Positions 1-6,882 of a DNA stretch of 15,455 nt are shown here, one piece after another (the stretch's first letter is position 1; every line of letters starts with the position of its first letter). Made by a program: the position numbers and the translations under genes. Under the pieces are notes generated by a model. It worked only from the letters and a program-made list of their open reading frames with translations, was not told the DNA's origin and made no database searches. The stretch is from Bacillota bacterium (lineage in GTDB: Bacteria > Bacillota > Clostridia > Acetivibrionales > JAEZXR01), in NCBI GenBank assembly GCA_023419605.1, contig JAEZXR010000092.1, positions 1 through 15,455 on the forward strand, in the 5' to 3' direction.

Positions 1-35
1 TCTTTTAAAAACATCAGGTTAGGCGCCAACTTGAT

Positions 36-68
36 TATATAAAAAGCACCCTCAATTTTGAAGGTGCT
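36..68 (-). terminator. Rho-independent terminator (minus strand)
   Basis: Read on the minus strand, AGCACCTTC pairs with GAGGGTGCT (one G-U pair) around a short AAAATT loop and is followed at once by TTTTTATATAA. The G-U pair becomes a C-A mismatch on the plus strand, so the minus strand is the functional orientation. The nearest upstream minus-strand frame is the decayed ORF ending at 119, so this was probably that gene's terminator; it may now also end transcripts from the lipoprotein gene at 458-1300. Confidence 0.7.
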
Positions 69-118
69 GGCTAAACTAAACTTAATATTTCCCAGGGGAG
101 TGTCAACTCAAGTACCGT

Positions 119-304
119 TCAGGACACTTTATACTTCCTGTCGAATACGTCTATGCCGCAAGGGCATATTTTAAAAAATCTCTTATGAGATTTCTGAGAA
201 AAGATAAATTTCATGCGTTTGCCGTGGTCCTTTTCAAGGGCGTTCTTGACATACCCTTTAATTTTCTCTATAGTGTAATTAAGGCTTGCAAGCCAAAATC
301 TGGC
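119..304 (-). pseudogene. Decayed ORF fragment, product not recognised
   Basis: A minus-strand frame of 61 codons runs between stops at 305-307 and 119-121, with no convincing start codon or ribosome binding site. The product is lysine-rich and contains the stretches IEKIKGYVKNALEKDHGKRM and KICPCGIDVFDRKYK. A second open frame overlaps its upstream part (FYDDNFIEACEPDFG), which suggests a frameshift in a longer ancestral gene reaching to about 340. It lies about 50 bases before a good minus-strand terminator, as expected for the 3' end of a former gene. I do not recognise the family; a transposon-derived origin is possible but unproven. Confidence 0.35.
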
Positions 305-314
305 TCACAAGCCT
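282..314 (-). other. Strong 14-bp hairpin with G-U pairs on the minus strand
   Basis: On the minus strand AGGCTTGTGAGCCA and TGGCTTGCAAGCCT form a 14-bp stem around a 5-base loop. The only two non-Watson-Crick positions are U-G and G-U pairs in minus-strand RNA but would be C-A mismatches on the plus strand. No T-run follows, so it is not a standard terminator. It lies inside or just before the decayed ORF. It could be an RNA structure, a transposon-end structure or chance. Confidence 0.4.
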
Positions 315-457
315 CAATAAAATTATCATCATAGAAAGCAATTTACAGAGAAAGTTTCACACCCTCCTCGTTGCTCATATCCAGCCCGTTGTCCTCTACA
401 GAAGAACCTTACAGAACCTTAAAATGGTACCCCCCTATAAATAATTTTAAAACATTA

Positions 458-1300
458 TTATTTTAGTTTTAAAAATTCTACTTCAAAATATGGAATTTGA
501 GTATTATTTTCGAATGCTACATTTGATGCTATGGTATATCCATCTACAAAATCTTTTAAAGTAACAACCAATTCTATACAATTGGTTTGAACATTTGTTT
601 CAATAGGAGTAATAAAAAAACTATCATTCTTATTAATGGATTTTTCGTATTCTTTTGCCAATTGTACATCTTCTATTTTAAAAGTCATTTGATTCTTTTC
701 TTTAATATACTTAGAGTTTGTAATAGGTATAGTTACACTGTCCGCAAAAAATTCAGTTTCTTTACCTTGACTAGGTTTAAAGTAAACACGAATTGTATTC
801 GGTGTAGTTAATATGCTTGACAACTGACATTGCTTTTTATTTCCACCTTCAACTGAGTCAGTTAATTCTAAAATTTTTTTCTTAATAGTAGCCGAAAATT
901 CCATTGTGCTATCTTTTCTATTACAATTTATTAAATAAGGGAATTCAATATTGGATGACTCTGAGTTTTTACCGGTAGCAAGAAAATTAATATTGTTTTC
1001 GTCTATAATTTTTTCTACAGAAACGTAGTTTCCAGAGGTTGGCAAAAAATTGCTTTCTCCAGTGTTTAAGTTATATAGTGTAAACTTATTTGCAAATGTA
1101 TCTTTTTGTGATTCTATCAATACAAAATTGTTTTTTATTTTCTGTATGTTCAAAATTTTTTCATCTGTATACTTTGTCTTTATATCTTCTATAGATATTT
1201 TATTTTTACCTATAGTTATATCTTCTTTTTGGCAAGAGCATAATAAAAACAAATTAAATAGTAGTAGTATTATACAGATTATTGTATTTATTTTTTTCAT
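458..1300 (-). CDS. Secreted lipoprotein, function unknown (280 aa)
   Basis: The product begins MKKINTIICIILLLFNLF and has a lipobox LCS-Cys at residues 20-23, so it should be cut by signal peptidase II and anchored to the outer face of the membrane through Cys23. I chose the ATG at 1300 rather than the in-frame ATG at 1312, because GGAGG lies at 1306-1310, five bases before the 1300 ATG and overlapping the 1312 one. The mature part is rich in Lys, Asn, Ile and Thr, mostly predicted beta, with no enzyme motif I recognise. A region near residues 85-115 (YVSVEKII, then INFLATGKNS) is reminiscent of repeat-type beta structure, but this is weak. It lies downstream of, and in the same direction as, the amidase-like gene at 1485-2636, across a 184-base gap with an inverted-repeat element. 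Co-transcription is possible but unproven. Confidence 0.8.
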   Translation of the reverse strand: MKKINTIICIILLLFNLFLLCSCQKEDITIGKNKISIEDIKTKYTDEKILNIQKIKNNFVLIESQKDTFANKFTLYNLNTGESNFLPTSGNYVSVEKIIDENNINFLATGKNSESSNIEFPYLINCNRKDSTMEFSATIKKKILELTDSVEGGNKKQCQLSSILTTPNTIRVYFKPSQGKETEFFADSVTIPITNSKYIKEKNQMTFKIEDVQLAKEYEKSINKNDSFFITPIETNVQTNCIELVVTLKDFVDGYTIASNVAFENNTQIPYFEVEFLKLK

Positions 1301-1363
1301 AAGAACCTCCATGCATTACTTTAACAATAGAATAGTTTTGATACTAAAATCTCTTTTTTAAAT

Positions 1364-1455
1364 GCAAAAACTGTATCCCTATATATCAGAATAATTTTTC
1401 TTAATTAAATATATTAAACAAAAAGTTATTATTTACATAAGGATACAGATTTTGC
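1364..1455. repeat. 92-bp element with 15-bp inverted ends (MITE-like)
   Basis: GCAAAAACTGTATCC at 1364-1378 and GGATACAGATTTTGC at 1441-1455 are inverted copies matching at 14 of 15 positions, with partial matching inward. The 62 bases between are almost pure A/T and hold no gene. It fills most of the gap between the amidase-like and lipoprotein genes. No clear target-site duplication is visible. The alternative is a pair of operator half-sites or a long-range RNA stem. Confidence 0.45.
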
Positions 1456-1484
1456 GCTTTTAGAGCTCCTTTGTATTTTAAATA

Positions 1485-2636
1485 TTAATTACCGCCATCA
1501 TTCCATTTAAATCTCAGGATATGAACATAAACCATATTAGATGGTTTGCTACCATATAAGGAAGCTAGAGATATATTTAATCTATTACTTGTATGAGCGG
1601 ATATTTTAGTCCCAGCAAAAGTACCATCTGTTTCAGTGACAAACATTACATGACCAGGGACGTAGACATAATCACCGATCGATATGCTAGATTCTGAGGT
1701 TGTAGTATAACCCTGTATACCATAACCACTTGTTGAGTAATTGTTTGTCACATAGCTTTTAAACGAATCTACATTTATCCAATTATTAGTACTTGCTGTT
1801 GATGTAGTATTTGCCCACCAGTAAGCATCCATTGGTAAATCTTTTGTTGAACTATTTCTTCCTCCAAAGCCGTACCAAATACATTGTGATACAAAATTCT
1901 GACAGTCGTTTGGATTATAACTTTTAAATTGTGAAGTATTGTAATTAGCTTGACTAGAACTTTCACCAGAGTTATTTGTATGAGAAAGTGCATAATTAAC
2001 TGAAATACTTCTTCTGGTAGAATCATAATCAACTGTATAATCCCCTGGTACGCCTCTTAATATGGAGGACTCTACCAAAGTGATATTATTATCAGTTTGA
2101 GTGTCATTCTTTTTAATTTTAGGAATTTCACTATTTAGATCTGCAAAATTTCCGTATAGCTCTTTTAGTTCGTCATTATATTCATCTGAAACTATTAACC
2201 ATTTACCAGAAATGTTAGACATATTAATTATATGGTTTTTATTAATTATATCTGCATTTTGCTGGAAGTTATATTTCGTAGATGCCGTTACAACGACCTC
2301 AACTTTTGCCGTAGTATTTTCTATTGACACGTCAGAGAAATTTAATTCTAGCTTATATGTTTCAAGCTTATAATTGTTAACCTGATTAGCCTTAATTAAA
2401 AAATTTAATCTGCCAATTTCATACTTGTTGTATAAATTATTGTTCGGATCTGAAAAGTATGGACTAATTTTGTTCCCTTTATTTAAATCAGAATTTTGTA
2501 AAGTATCATAATATGAATCAAAATAATTATTTATTGTACTTTTAATAGAATCAGTATTATTTACTGCTAATGAATTTTGTGGTATTAAACAAATTATCAG
2601 CATCATAGCAATAAGCAAACTCATTATTTTTTTCAT
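1485..2636 (-). CDS. Secreted amidase-like protein (Amidase_6-type domain)
   Basis: A 383-residue exported protein. Residues 1-24 are a signal peptide (KK, then a hydrophobic core, with likely cleavage after SLA). Residues about 25-180 form a leader domain of mixed alpha/beta character resembling NTF2-like or similar accessory domains. From about 205 to the end is a putative amidase domain with the family's signature YDSTRRSISVNYALSH, then NDCQNFVSQ with Cys245 as the likely nucleophile, and PGHVMFV with His329 as the likely catalytic His. This family belongs to the NlpC/P60-like papain-fold superfamily and usually acts on peptide or amide bonds in the cell wall or on secreted peptides; the substrate here is not known. 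The start at 2636 has GAGGTG four bases upstream. The gene is AT-rich like its lipoprotein neighbour, and both products act outside the membrane. Confidence 0.87.
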   Translation of the reverse strand: MKKIMSLLIAMMLIICLIPQNSLAVNNTDSIKSTINNYFDSYYDTLQNSDLNKGNKISPYFSDPNNNLYNKYEIGRLNFLIKANQVNNYKLETYKLELNFSDVSIENTTAKVEVVVTASTKYNFQQNADIINKNHIINMSNISGKWLIVSDEYNDELKELYGNFADLNSEIPKIKKNDTQTDNNITLVESSILRGVPGDYTVDYDSTRRSISVNYALSHTNNSGESSSQANYNTSQFKSYNPNDCQNFVSQCIWYGFGGRNSSTKDLPMDAYWWANTTSTASTNNWINVDSFKSYVTNNYSTSGYGIQGYTTTSESSISIGDYVYVPGHVMFVTETDGTFAGTKISAHTSNRLNISLASLYGSKPSNMVYVHILRFKWNDGGN

Positions 2637-3282
2637 AAAACACCTCGTAATTAATATTTTTTGTAGTTAGTTTATAAAGAAAAATTGACCTAAAAATCTA
2701 AGTCTATCCTATACTATAATGTGCCTCCTCTCTAGTAGTAGGAAGTGTAAACAGATATATAAATCCACTTTTTGGGTATAACCAACTTTTAACATTCAAC
2801 TACTCTAAGGCTAAAATGCCTAATATGTAGGTGTTCCAGAAAACAATAACTGTATACTGGAAAACGTATTCTAGGAGGTGTTTGAGGAGTAGAATAGTGA
2901 AGCTTATAAACCCCCTTCCGGAAAAGTATTAGAGTATAAAAATGTTAAATTGTTGGGTAGGCCCCAAAATGGGAGCTAATGACATTTGCTTTTTAGTACA
3001 TGATATGGATGGCTCTCACTACCGTTTGTTATAATATCGCGATATATTATATTAATTTTACCATAATAGCATATGGAATTAAATTACAAAGTTATTACAT
3101 TTTTCTAATTTGCCTCTAATCTATCCCTGTTTACCTGTTCATTTTTAGATAAAATGTTATTTATGTTTATTCTTACTTGGTGCATAATGTTTTTGATATG
3201 GAGAGAGTTTGGATTTTGAATTGCAAAAATATATAGCAATGCTTATTATGCGATTCATTTATTTTATATAATTTTCTTGTGA
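2637..3282. other. AT-rich gap without an intact gene
   Basis: I see no frame here with a start, a ribosome binding site and protein-like composition. The first part should carry the promoter of the amidase-like gene on the minus strand; no convincing -35/-10 pair was found, although a TATAAA hexamer lies 30-40 bases before its start. Around 2874-2950 on the plus strand, AGGAGG is followed by a short frame (VKLINPLPEKY, then stop) that may be the beginning of a decayed gene. A palindrome at 3034-3045 is listed separately. Confidence 0.5.
3034..3045. promoter_or_regulatory. Perfect 12-bp palindrome ATATCGCGATAT
   Basis: ATATCGCGATAT is a perfect dyad lying in AT-rich flanks that extend the symmetry imperfectly. 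A central CGCG in an AT-rich setting is typical of operators for small dimeric repressors. No intact gene follows on either side within 200 bases, so it may be the leftover operator of a decayed gene. No regulator can be named from the sequence. Confidence 0.3.
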
Positions 3283-3468
3283 TCAAACAACTGCGAAGAG
3301 AGAATATGGAAAAGAGACTGCATATCAGACCATCGGCAAAGAGTTAAAAATAGATATTTATCAGAGGGATTGGCATTCAAGGATCATCAAGTGCTGGAAA
3401 TGCTCCTTTTATCACATCATGCTGACAGGGATCAATTGGAAGGATTTTTTGAAGATGAAGATGATTGA
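3283..3468 (+). pseudogene. radC: RadC-like (JAB domain) protein, N-terminal remnant
   Basis: A plus-strand frame between stops at 3280-3282 and 3466-3468 encodes DHRQRVKNRYLSEGL, then KDHQVLEMLLL, which matches the conserved N-terminal helix-hairpin-helix region of RadC proteins (typically HRxRLxxRF, then the ELLLFY motif). After LEMLL the match moves into another frame (SFYHIMLTG, then MIDKGSLKQ), as expected if a frameshift broke the gene. The C-terminal metal-binding JAB domain is absent, and a GGGAC-type repeat lies at 3592. RadC homologues often sit in mobile regions. There is no start codon or ribosome binding site, so it is surely non-functional. Confidence 0.6.
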
Positions 3469-3591
3469 CAAAGGTTCACTGAAACAATAAAGCGCTATAG
3501 AACAGAGAGATGAAAAGTAAAGTCAGTGGAAAGCATCAGTATAGAGCAATTATCTAGGATCATTGGAATTTGCAAGGGTGGAACTTACGGT

Positions 3592-3618
3592 GGGACAATG
3601 AACCTATCCCCACTGCCC
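3592..3618 (-). repeat. GGGAC-type repeat, copy 1 (solo)
   Basis: The plus strand reads GGGACAATGAACCTATCCCC followed by ACTGCCC. In reverse complement it follows the same pattern as the other copies: a GGG(A/C) start, GGGGA(C/T)AGGTTCA, then TTGTCCC. It is a solo copy beside the RadC remnant. Confidence 0.55.
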
Positions 3619-3679
3619 GTGGTTCACCCATTTCATTTACCATTGCTCCGATTAATCACGGTGTAAAGTTCGTTATCTA

Positions 3680-3786
3680 CAAAAAGAATAGCTATACTTG
3701 TTTTTTACCTTTTCGAGGAATATGGAATTGATAGTATAGATTATGTAAAAATTGAGTATTACAAACTACTGGATGAATTCTTCTAG
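3680..3786 (+). pseudogene. Short orphan ORF fragment, not recognised
   Basis: An open frame without a start codon encodes a helical stretch (KRIAILVFYLFEEYG, then KIEYYKLLDEFF) ending at TAG 3784-3786. It is bracketed by GGGAC-type repeats at 3592 and 3848. No family is recognised. It could be debris of a mobile gene or a chance frame. Confidence 0.2.
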
Positions 3787-3847
3787 GAATAGAGTCGAAT
3801 CCAGAATTACTGGAATTTCAAGGAGTGTCATAGATAGAGCTTAAAAT

Positions 3848-3875
3848 GGGACGATGAGTCTGTCCCCCGTGTCCC
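3848..3875 (-). repeat. GGGAC-type repeat, copy 2 (solo)
   Basis: The plus strand reads GGGACGATGAGTCTGTCCCC followed by CGTGTCCC. The reverse complement, GGGACACGGGGGACAG and onward, follows the family pattern. It has the same orientation as the copy at 3592. The following bases to 4021 hold no gene that I can see. Confidence 0.55.
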
Positions 3876-4021
3876 GTTTCGTGTAAGTCGAAGAAACCTT
3901 CCAGAGTATGCACAACCGATTTCAATCATGATTTACCAAAAGCTCCAAACCTTCTAAATCAGGACTTTAAGGTTGACAAGCCCATTGCCAGTCAGACAGC
4001 AGGCAATCCCCAGTTAAAATA

Positions 4022-4057
4022 TAGACCCGGAGCAGTTCATTCTCCGCCCCGGGTCTA
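4022..4057 (-). terminator. Terminator hairpin after the lyase gene
   Basis: TAGACCCGG (4022-4030) and CCGGGTCTA (4049-4057) form a perfect 9-bp stem, extended by GGAG/CTCC inside. On the minus strand it is followed by TATTTTAAC, a modest U-tract. It starts 22 bases after the stop codon of the lyase gene. Confidence 0.75.
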
Positions 4058-4078
4058 CACTGCATCCAATAACAAGCC

Positions 4079-5992
4079 CTACGCTTTTCTTACCGTAAAT
4101 CGGGACTGGAACGCTGTCTTCACAGCCCTTCGTCTTACAATAACAATTCCGAGCCGGTTCAACCCGTTTTGCCCATAACATTGCCCAGTAAATACCCGGG
4201 TTCCTTTTACTCCCTCGAAATCAAGCTTCAAAGTGCCGCCGGGCATCTTCCATTCCAAAGACCAGTTTTCATTTGTTTCCAGCAACCTCAGGTTGGTCAG
4301 CATATCATATCCGTTACCTTCACTAAAACAAGGGATATCCTTGTAAACCTGTTTGTCCCCATCACCCGGTTTCACATTTATTTCACCCTTGCAGTGGAAT
4401 ACCCAGTCAATCACGGCTTCGTTTTCACTGTCAACTTCGAATCGGTCGGAAAAGCCATCTGTTTTCAACTGCAAGGATCGTCTGAGCAAAACTCCCGGAT
4501 ACGCCTTGTCTGTTTGTACACTGATATTGTTTTCATTCCAGGCAAGCAATTCGGCATTGCATGGCTCCTGCCTTTTCCCGTCGATAACCACCATATTATG
4601 AGCTACAGAGGTCCGGTTCCATTTATCCGTAAATTCAATTCCGTATCCTGATGTTCCAAAATCTGCACTGATCTGTTCTCCGAGTGCAAAGACATCGATC
4701 GCCAACTTGTCGTAGTGGTCGTGCCATCCACTGGCATTGGTAAATTTCAACCCAACCCTGACATTCTCATTTTCCAATATTCCTATTCCTGTTTCCTTAA
4801 ATATACGGCTCCCATAAATTTGGGGTATCCTCCCGGTTTGCGTAAGTTTCTGCGGGCCAAACAGCAGTGCACTTACAGAGGAACGGGGATAGGAGGCAAC
4901 TGCAGGGTTTGGAAATGTAAACGGCAGCCTGCATAAAGGTTTACAGGTAAACTCATTCTTTTGGGAGTAAATTATGGAGAGAAAATCAGCCGCTTCTGGG
5001 CACACACTGCTGAACTCCTCGTAAAGTCCGGCAACTTCACCTATGCAGTAGGCATATTTCGTATCGTTATAGGCAGGCAGCTCACCTGTTACATAAGTAA
5101 GCTCCAGCGGGATACGAAACATCTTTTCAAATTTCGGCACGGTAAACAGATCTATATCTTCTTCCCGCGCGATCCATGCCAGAGAGAGCAATGCCTGCAC
5201 CGTATAAAAATGATATCCCGGAGATATTTCAAACCATAGTCCTTCTTCCGTCACACCCTTTTGCAGCTGATTCCTCCAGCCGAATTCACCGTTGATGGCA
5301 AAATCCATCAGTTCCCTGTCCCCGAGAAAATGTGCAGCTGCTGCAAGGGCTCCGTTCATCCAGGAATGGATGTTATGAATCATGTAAATTTGCGGCCTTA
5401 TTAGGTCGGCGGCAGGCCTGAAGAAGTTTTCTCCCATCTTTTCCAGCTCGGTTTTACTAAATAAGTCAATTTCTCCGACCATACGGAGAATCCTTTCCAT
5501 TTCGATGACAAAAATAGCTTCCGTTAAGTTTTGCGGAAATACTCTTCCCTTCCCTACATTCTTCCCATGAACCTCATATTTCGTGTAATTCTCCGTATAA
5601 AACAGGACATTTTCCTTCAGGTATTTCCGGTAAATTACTTCGTCAGGAAACAGATTTGCAAGAATAGCGGCTCTTTCCAGGTTTAGCATAATGGAGCAGT
5701 GGACCAGTTTCCTCCACGACCCGTCCACCAGCTCACCGGTATAGGTCCTGCCACAGGTCGGACATTGATGTGCATAAGGCTTGTCAAATTCCACCCGCAG
5801 CATTACAGCGCAATCCTCGCAGAAATAATGGTGATACCAGGCGCTCGGTTCCGTTGGAGGAGACCCCTCCCATTCCCTGCAAAAACCTTCGAATCCCAGT
5901 TTTACGGACTCGGCAACAGCTGCCGCCCAGGGCTCGTTTTCAATCTTTTTCTTTACCTCCTGCCAAATAATGGTCTTGGATTGTATCGGCAT
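4079..5992 (-). CDS. Heparinase II/III-like polysaccharide lyase
   Basis: A 637-residue protein of the heparinase II/III-like group, whose members cleave uronic-acid-containing glycans (alginate, heparin-type or related) by beta-elimination. Residues 50-90 contain a zinc-ribbon-like four-Cys site (Cys58, Cys61, Cys77, Cys80) seen in many Firmicute members. Residues about 95-340 are the helical toroid, with HNIH at 206-209 (Asn207 and His209 as candidate neutraliser and catalytic residues) and SPGYHFY with Tyr260 as candidate catalytic Tyr. The C-terminal beta part carries the family hallmark GWHDHYDKLAID (His424, His426) with an ADFGTSGYG loop, then SVAHNMVVIDG (His465). There is no signal peptide, so it probably acts in the cytoplasm on imported oligosaccharides. 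AGGAGG lies eight bases before the ATG. It is a single-gene unit with its own terminator and is GC-richer than its neighbours, which suggests separate acquisition. The exact substrate cannot be read from sequence. Confidence 0.92.
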   Translation of the reverse strand: MPIQSKTIIWQEVKKKIENEPWAAAVAESVKLGFEGFCREWEGSPPTEPSAWYHHYFCEDCAVMLRVEFDKPYAHQCPTCGRTYTGELVDGSWRKLVHCSIMLNLERAAILANLFPDEVIYRKYLKENVLFYTENYTKYEVHGKNVGKGRVFPQNLTEAIFVIEMERILRMVGEIDLFSKTELEKMGENFFRPAADLIRPQIYMIHNIHSWMNGALAAAAHFLGDRELMDFAINGEFGWRNQLQKGVTEEGLWFEISPGYHFYTVQALLSLAWIAREEDIDLFTVPKFEKMFRIPLELTYVTGELPAYNDTKYAYCIGEVAGLYEEFSSVCPEAADFLSIIYSQKNEFTCKPLCRLPFTFPNPAVASYPRSSVSALLFGPQKLTQTGRIPQIYGSRIFKETGIGILENENVRVGLKFTNASGWHDHYDKLAIDVFALGEQISADFGTSGYGIEFTDKWNRTSVAHNMVVIDGKRQEPCNAELLAWNENNISVQTDKAYPGVLLRRSLQLKTDGFSDRFEVDSENEAVIDWVFHCKGEINVKPGDGDKQVYKDIPCFSEGNGYDMLTNLRLLETNENWSLEWKMPGGTLKLDFEGVKGTRVFTGQCYGQNGLNRLGIVIVRRRAVKTAFQSRFTVRKA

Positions 5993-6129
5993 TGTATGCT
6001 CCTCCTTATAGTGAAATGGCGATGAGACAAGACTTCTTGCCTTATCTCCATTCTCGCCTCGGTGATTTGTGATAGTTTTATCATAACGCCGCCTTGTTTT
6101 TATGTATATAGAAAAAATGCACCCGCATA

Positions 6130-6158
6130 ATAATACCTTGATTTTCCGGTTTTGTAAG
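6130..6158 (-). promoter_or_regulatory. Possible promoter for the lyase gene
   Basis: On the minus strand CTTACA (6153-6158) and TATTAT (6130-6135) are 17 bases apart, a plausible sigma-A arrangement about 140 bases before the lyase start. Between it and the gene are a small dyad, TGATA-N4-TATCA (6070-6083), and a partial dyad near 6020-6055, either of which could be an operator. No sugar-responsive regulator gene is intact nearby. Confidence 0.35.
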
Positions 6159-6166
6159 CAATTTTG

Positions 6167-6422
6167 TTATTGATTTGAAAAGTTGTTATAGATCTTTCCT
6201 GCATCCTGTACAAGAATAATAATATGAAGGAATTCCATTCTCTGGTAGCTTCTCGCTCATAAACAGAAACGACAGTGCCATTAAAGTTATGGGTTCAAAC
6301 AAAGTAGCTATGGAGGCTTTGGTCATAGAAGTCCTTTTCAAACCCTCGGTAAAGAGGATGCAGACTATGGCAGTAGGTACAATACCCTGATATAATAACA
6401 CAGCTCAAGTCAGGGCTAAAAG
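6167..6422 (-). pseudogene. EamA/DMT-family transporter, C-terminal remnant
   Basis: The minus strand encodes LLYQGIVPTAIVCILF, then GLKRTSMTKASIATLFEPI and ALSFLFMSEKLPENG, the typical last helices of EamA-family drug/metabolite exporters (GLKRTSATxAS, then LEPVxA and LxxxFLGExL). An in-frame TGA interrupts it upstream (LLALT, stop, AVLLYQ). After PENG the frame must shift by one to regain the last hydrophobic helix (FLHIIILVQDAGKIYN, ending at 6167). The N-terminal two thirds are missing. It is a dead fragment lying directly upstream of the lyase gene's leader. Confidence 0.75.
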
Positions 6423-6452
6423 ATTATCGCTTATTTTCCACTTATCTTCCGA

Positions 6453-6512
6453 CTACTTTTTCTGTGCTTCGGCATAAGCGGAGGGGGTTATCCCCGTATA
6501 TTTCTTAAAACA
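6453..6512 (-). pseudogene. AraC-family regulator, C-terminal tail only
   Basis: The minus strand encodes FKKYTGITPSAYAEAQKK followed by TAG. FKKYTGxTPSxYR is the conserved end of the second helix-turn-helix of AraC-type regulators. The rest of the gene is missing: the homology stops exactly where the GGGAC-type repeat at 6513 begins. This points to truncation at the repeat. AraC regulators often control sugar genes, so this may be the lost regulator of the lyase; that is inference. Confidence 0.72.
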
Positions 6513-6808
6513 GGAACAAGGGGACGGCAGACCAATGCACCGTCACTCCGATCTGGAATGCTTCCTGCACCGAAATGGTCATTGAACATGCATCCCATAA
6601 GAAGGTGTTTCTCTGGTCAAGTCCGGATTCCGACGTTGTTTTCTATGAAACCACCCGCTCCGATTCCCATTGGCTGTCCCTTCAGTTTTATGAGGAAAGG
6701 CTCCTTCGCAATGCCATTCAGGGTGGAACCTGTCTTATCTATGAAGGAGCTTTCCTGGTGAAGCTTCTGAACAAAGGCAATGTATTTCAAGACTTTCCCG
6801 GTTCCTGA
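6509..6808 (+). pseudogene. ORF fragment between two repeats, not recognised
   Basis: A plus-strand frame of 99 codons without an upstream stop until 6506 encodes a protein-like sequence (KKVFLWSSPDSDVVFYE, then LQFYEERLLRN and GGTCLIYEGAFLVKLL), ending at TGA 6806-6808. The only ATG (6575) has no ribosome binding site, so it looks like the 3' part of a gene. It starts inside the repeat at 6513 and ends 17 bases before the repeat at 6826. An overlapping minus-strand frame (6617-6883) is also long, so the coding strand is not certain. No family is recognised. Confidence 0.3.
6513..6537 (+). repeat. GGGAC-type repeat, copy 3 (partial)
   Basis: GGAACAAGGGGACGGCAGACC followed by AATG aligns with the left end of the element at 8858 (GGGATAAGGGGACAGGTCC followed by AATG), with several changes. 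A CCGTCACTCC stretch 12 bases further partly completes a palindrome. It marks the point where the AraC remnant stops. Confidence 0.45.
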
Positions 6809-6825
6809 ACGGTTAAATTTAGACA

Positions 6826-6876
6826 GGGAAAGGGGGGGACAGGTTCGAGACCGCTGAAAAAGCCAGGTTTTTAGGC
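6826..6876 (+). repeat. GGGAC-type repeat, copy 4 (single element end)
   Basis: A G-rich start (GGGAAAGGGGGGGACAGGTT) is followed by CGAGACCGCTGAAAAAGCC and GGTTTTTAGGC. The GAGAC-N-GN-TGAAAAAG block matches the left end of the element at 7990, so this appears to be one end of the same element type, facing the gene at 6883-7923 and only six bases from its stop codon. Confidence 0.55.
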
Positions 6877-6882
6877 ATATCA

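Noticed and set aside
176..193. Perfect 7-bp hairpin AAATCTC-TTAT-GAGATTT
   Set aside because: It lies inside the reading frame of the decayed ORF and has no T-run on the useful side; short AT-rich hairpins like this are expected by chance.
3970..4020. ATTGCC/GGCAAT inverted pair downstream of the lyase terminator
   Set aside because: Only 6 bp with a 12-base loop; the stronger hairpin at 4022-4057 already explains termination.
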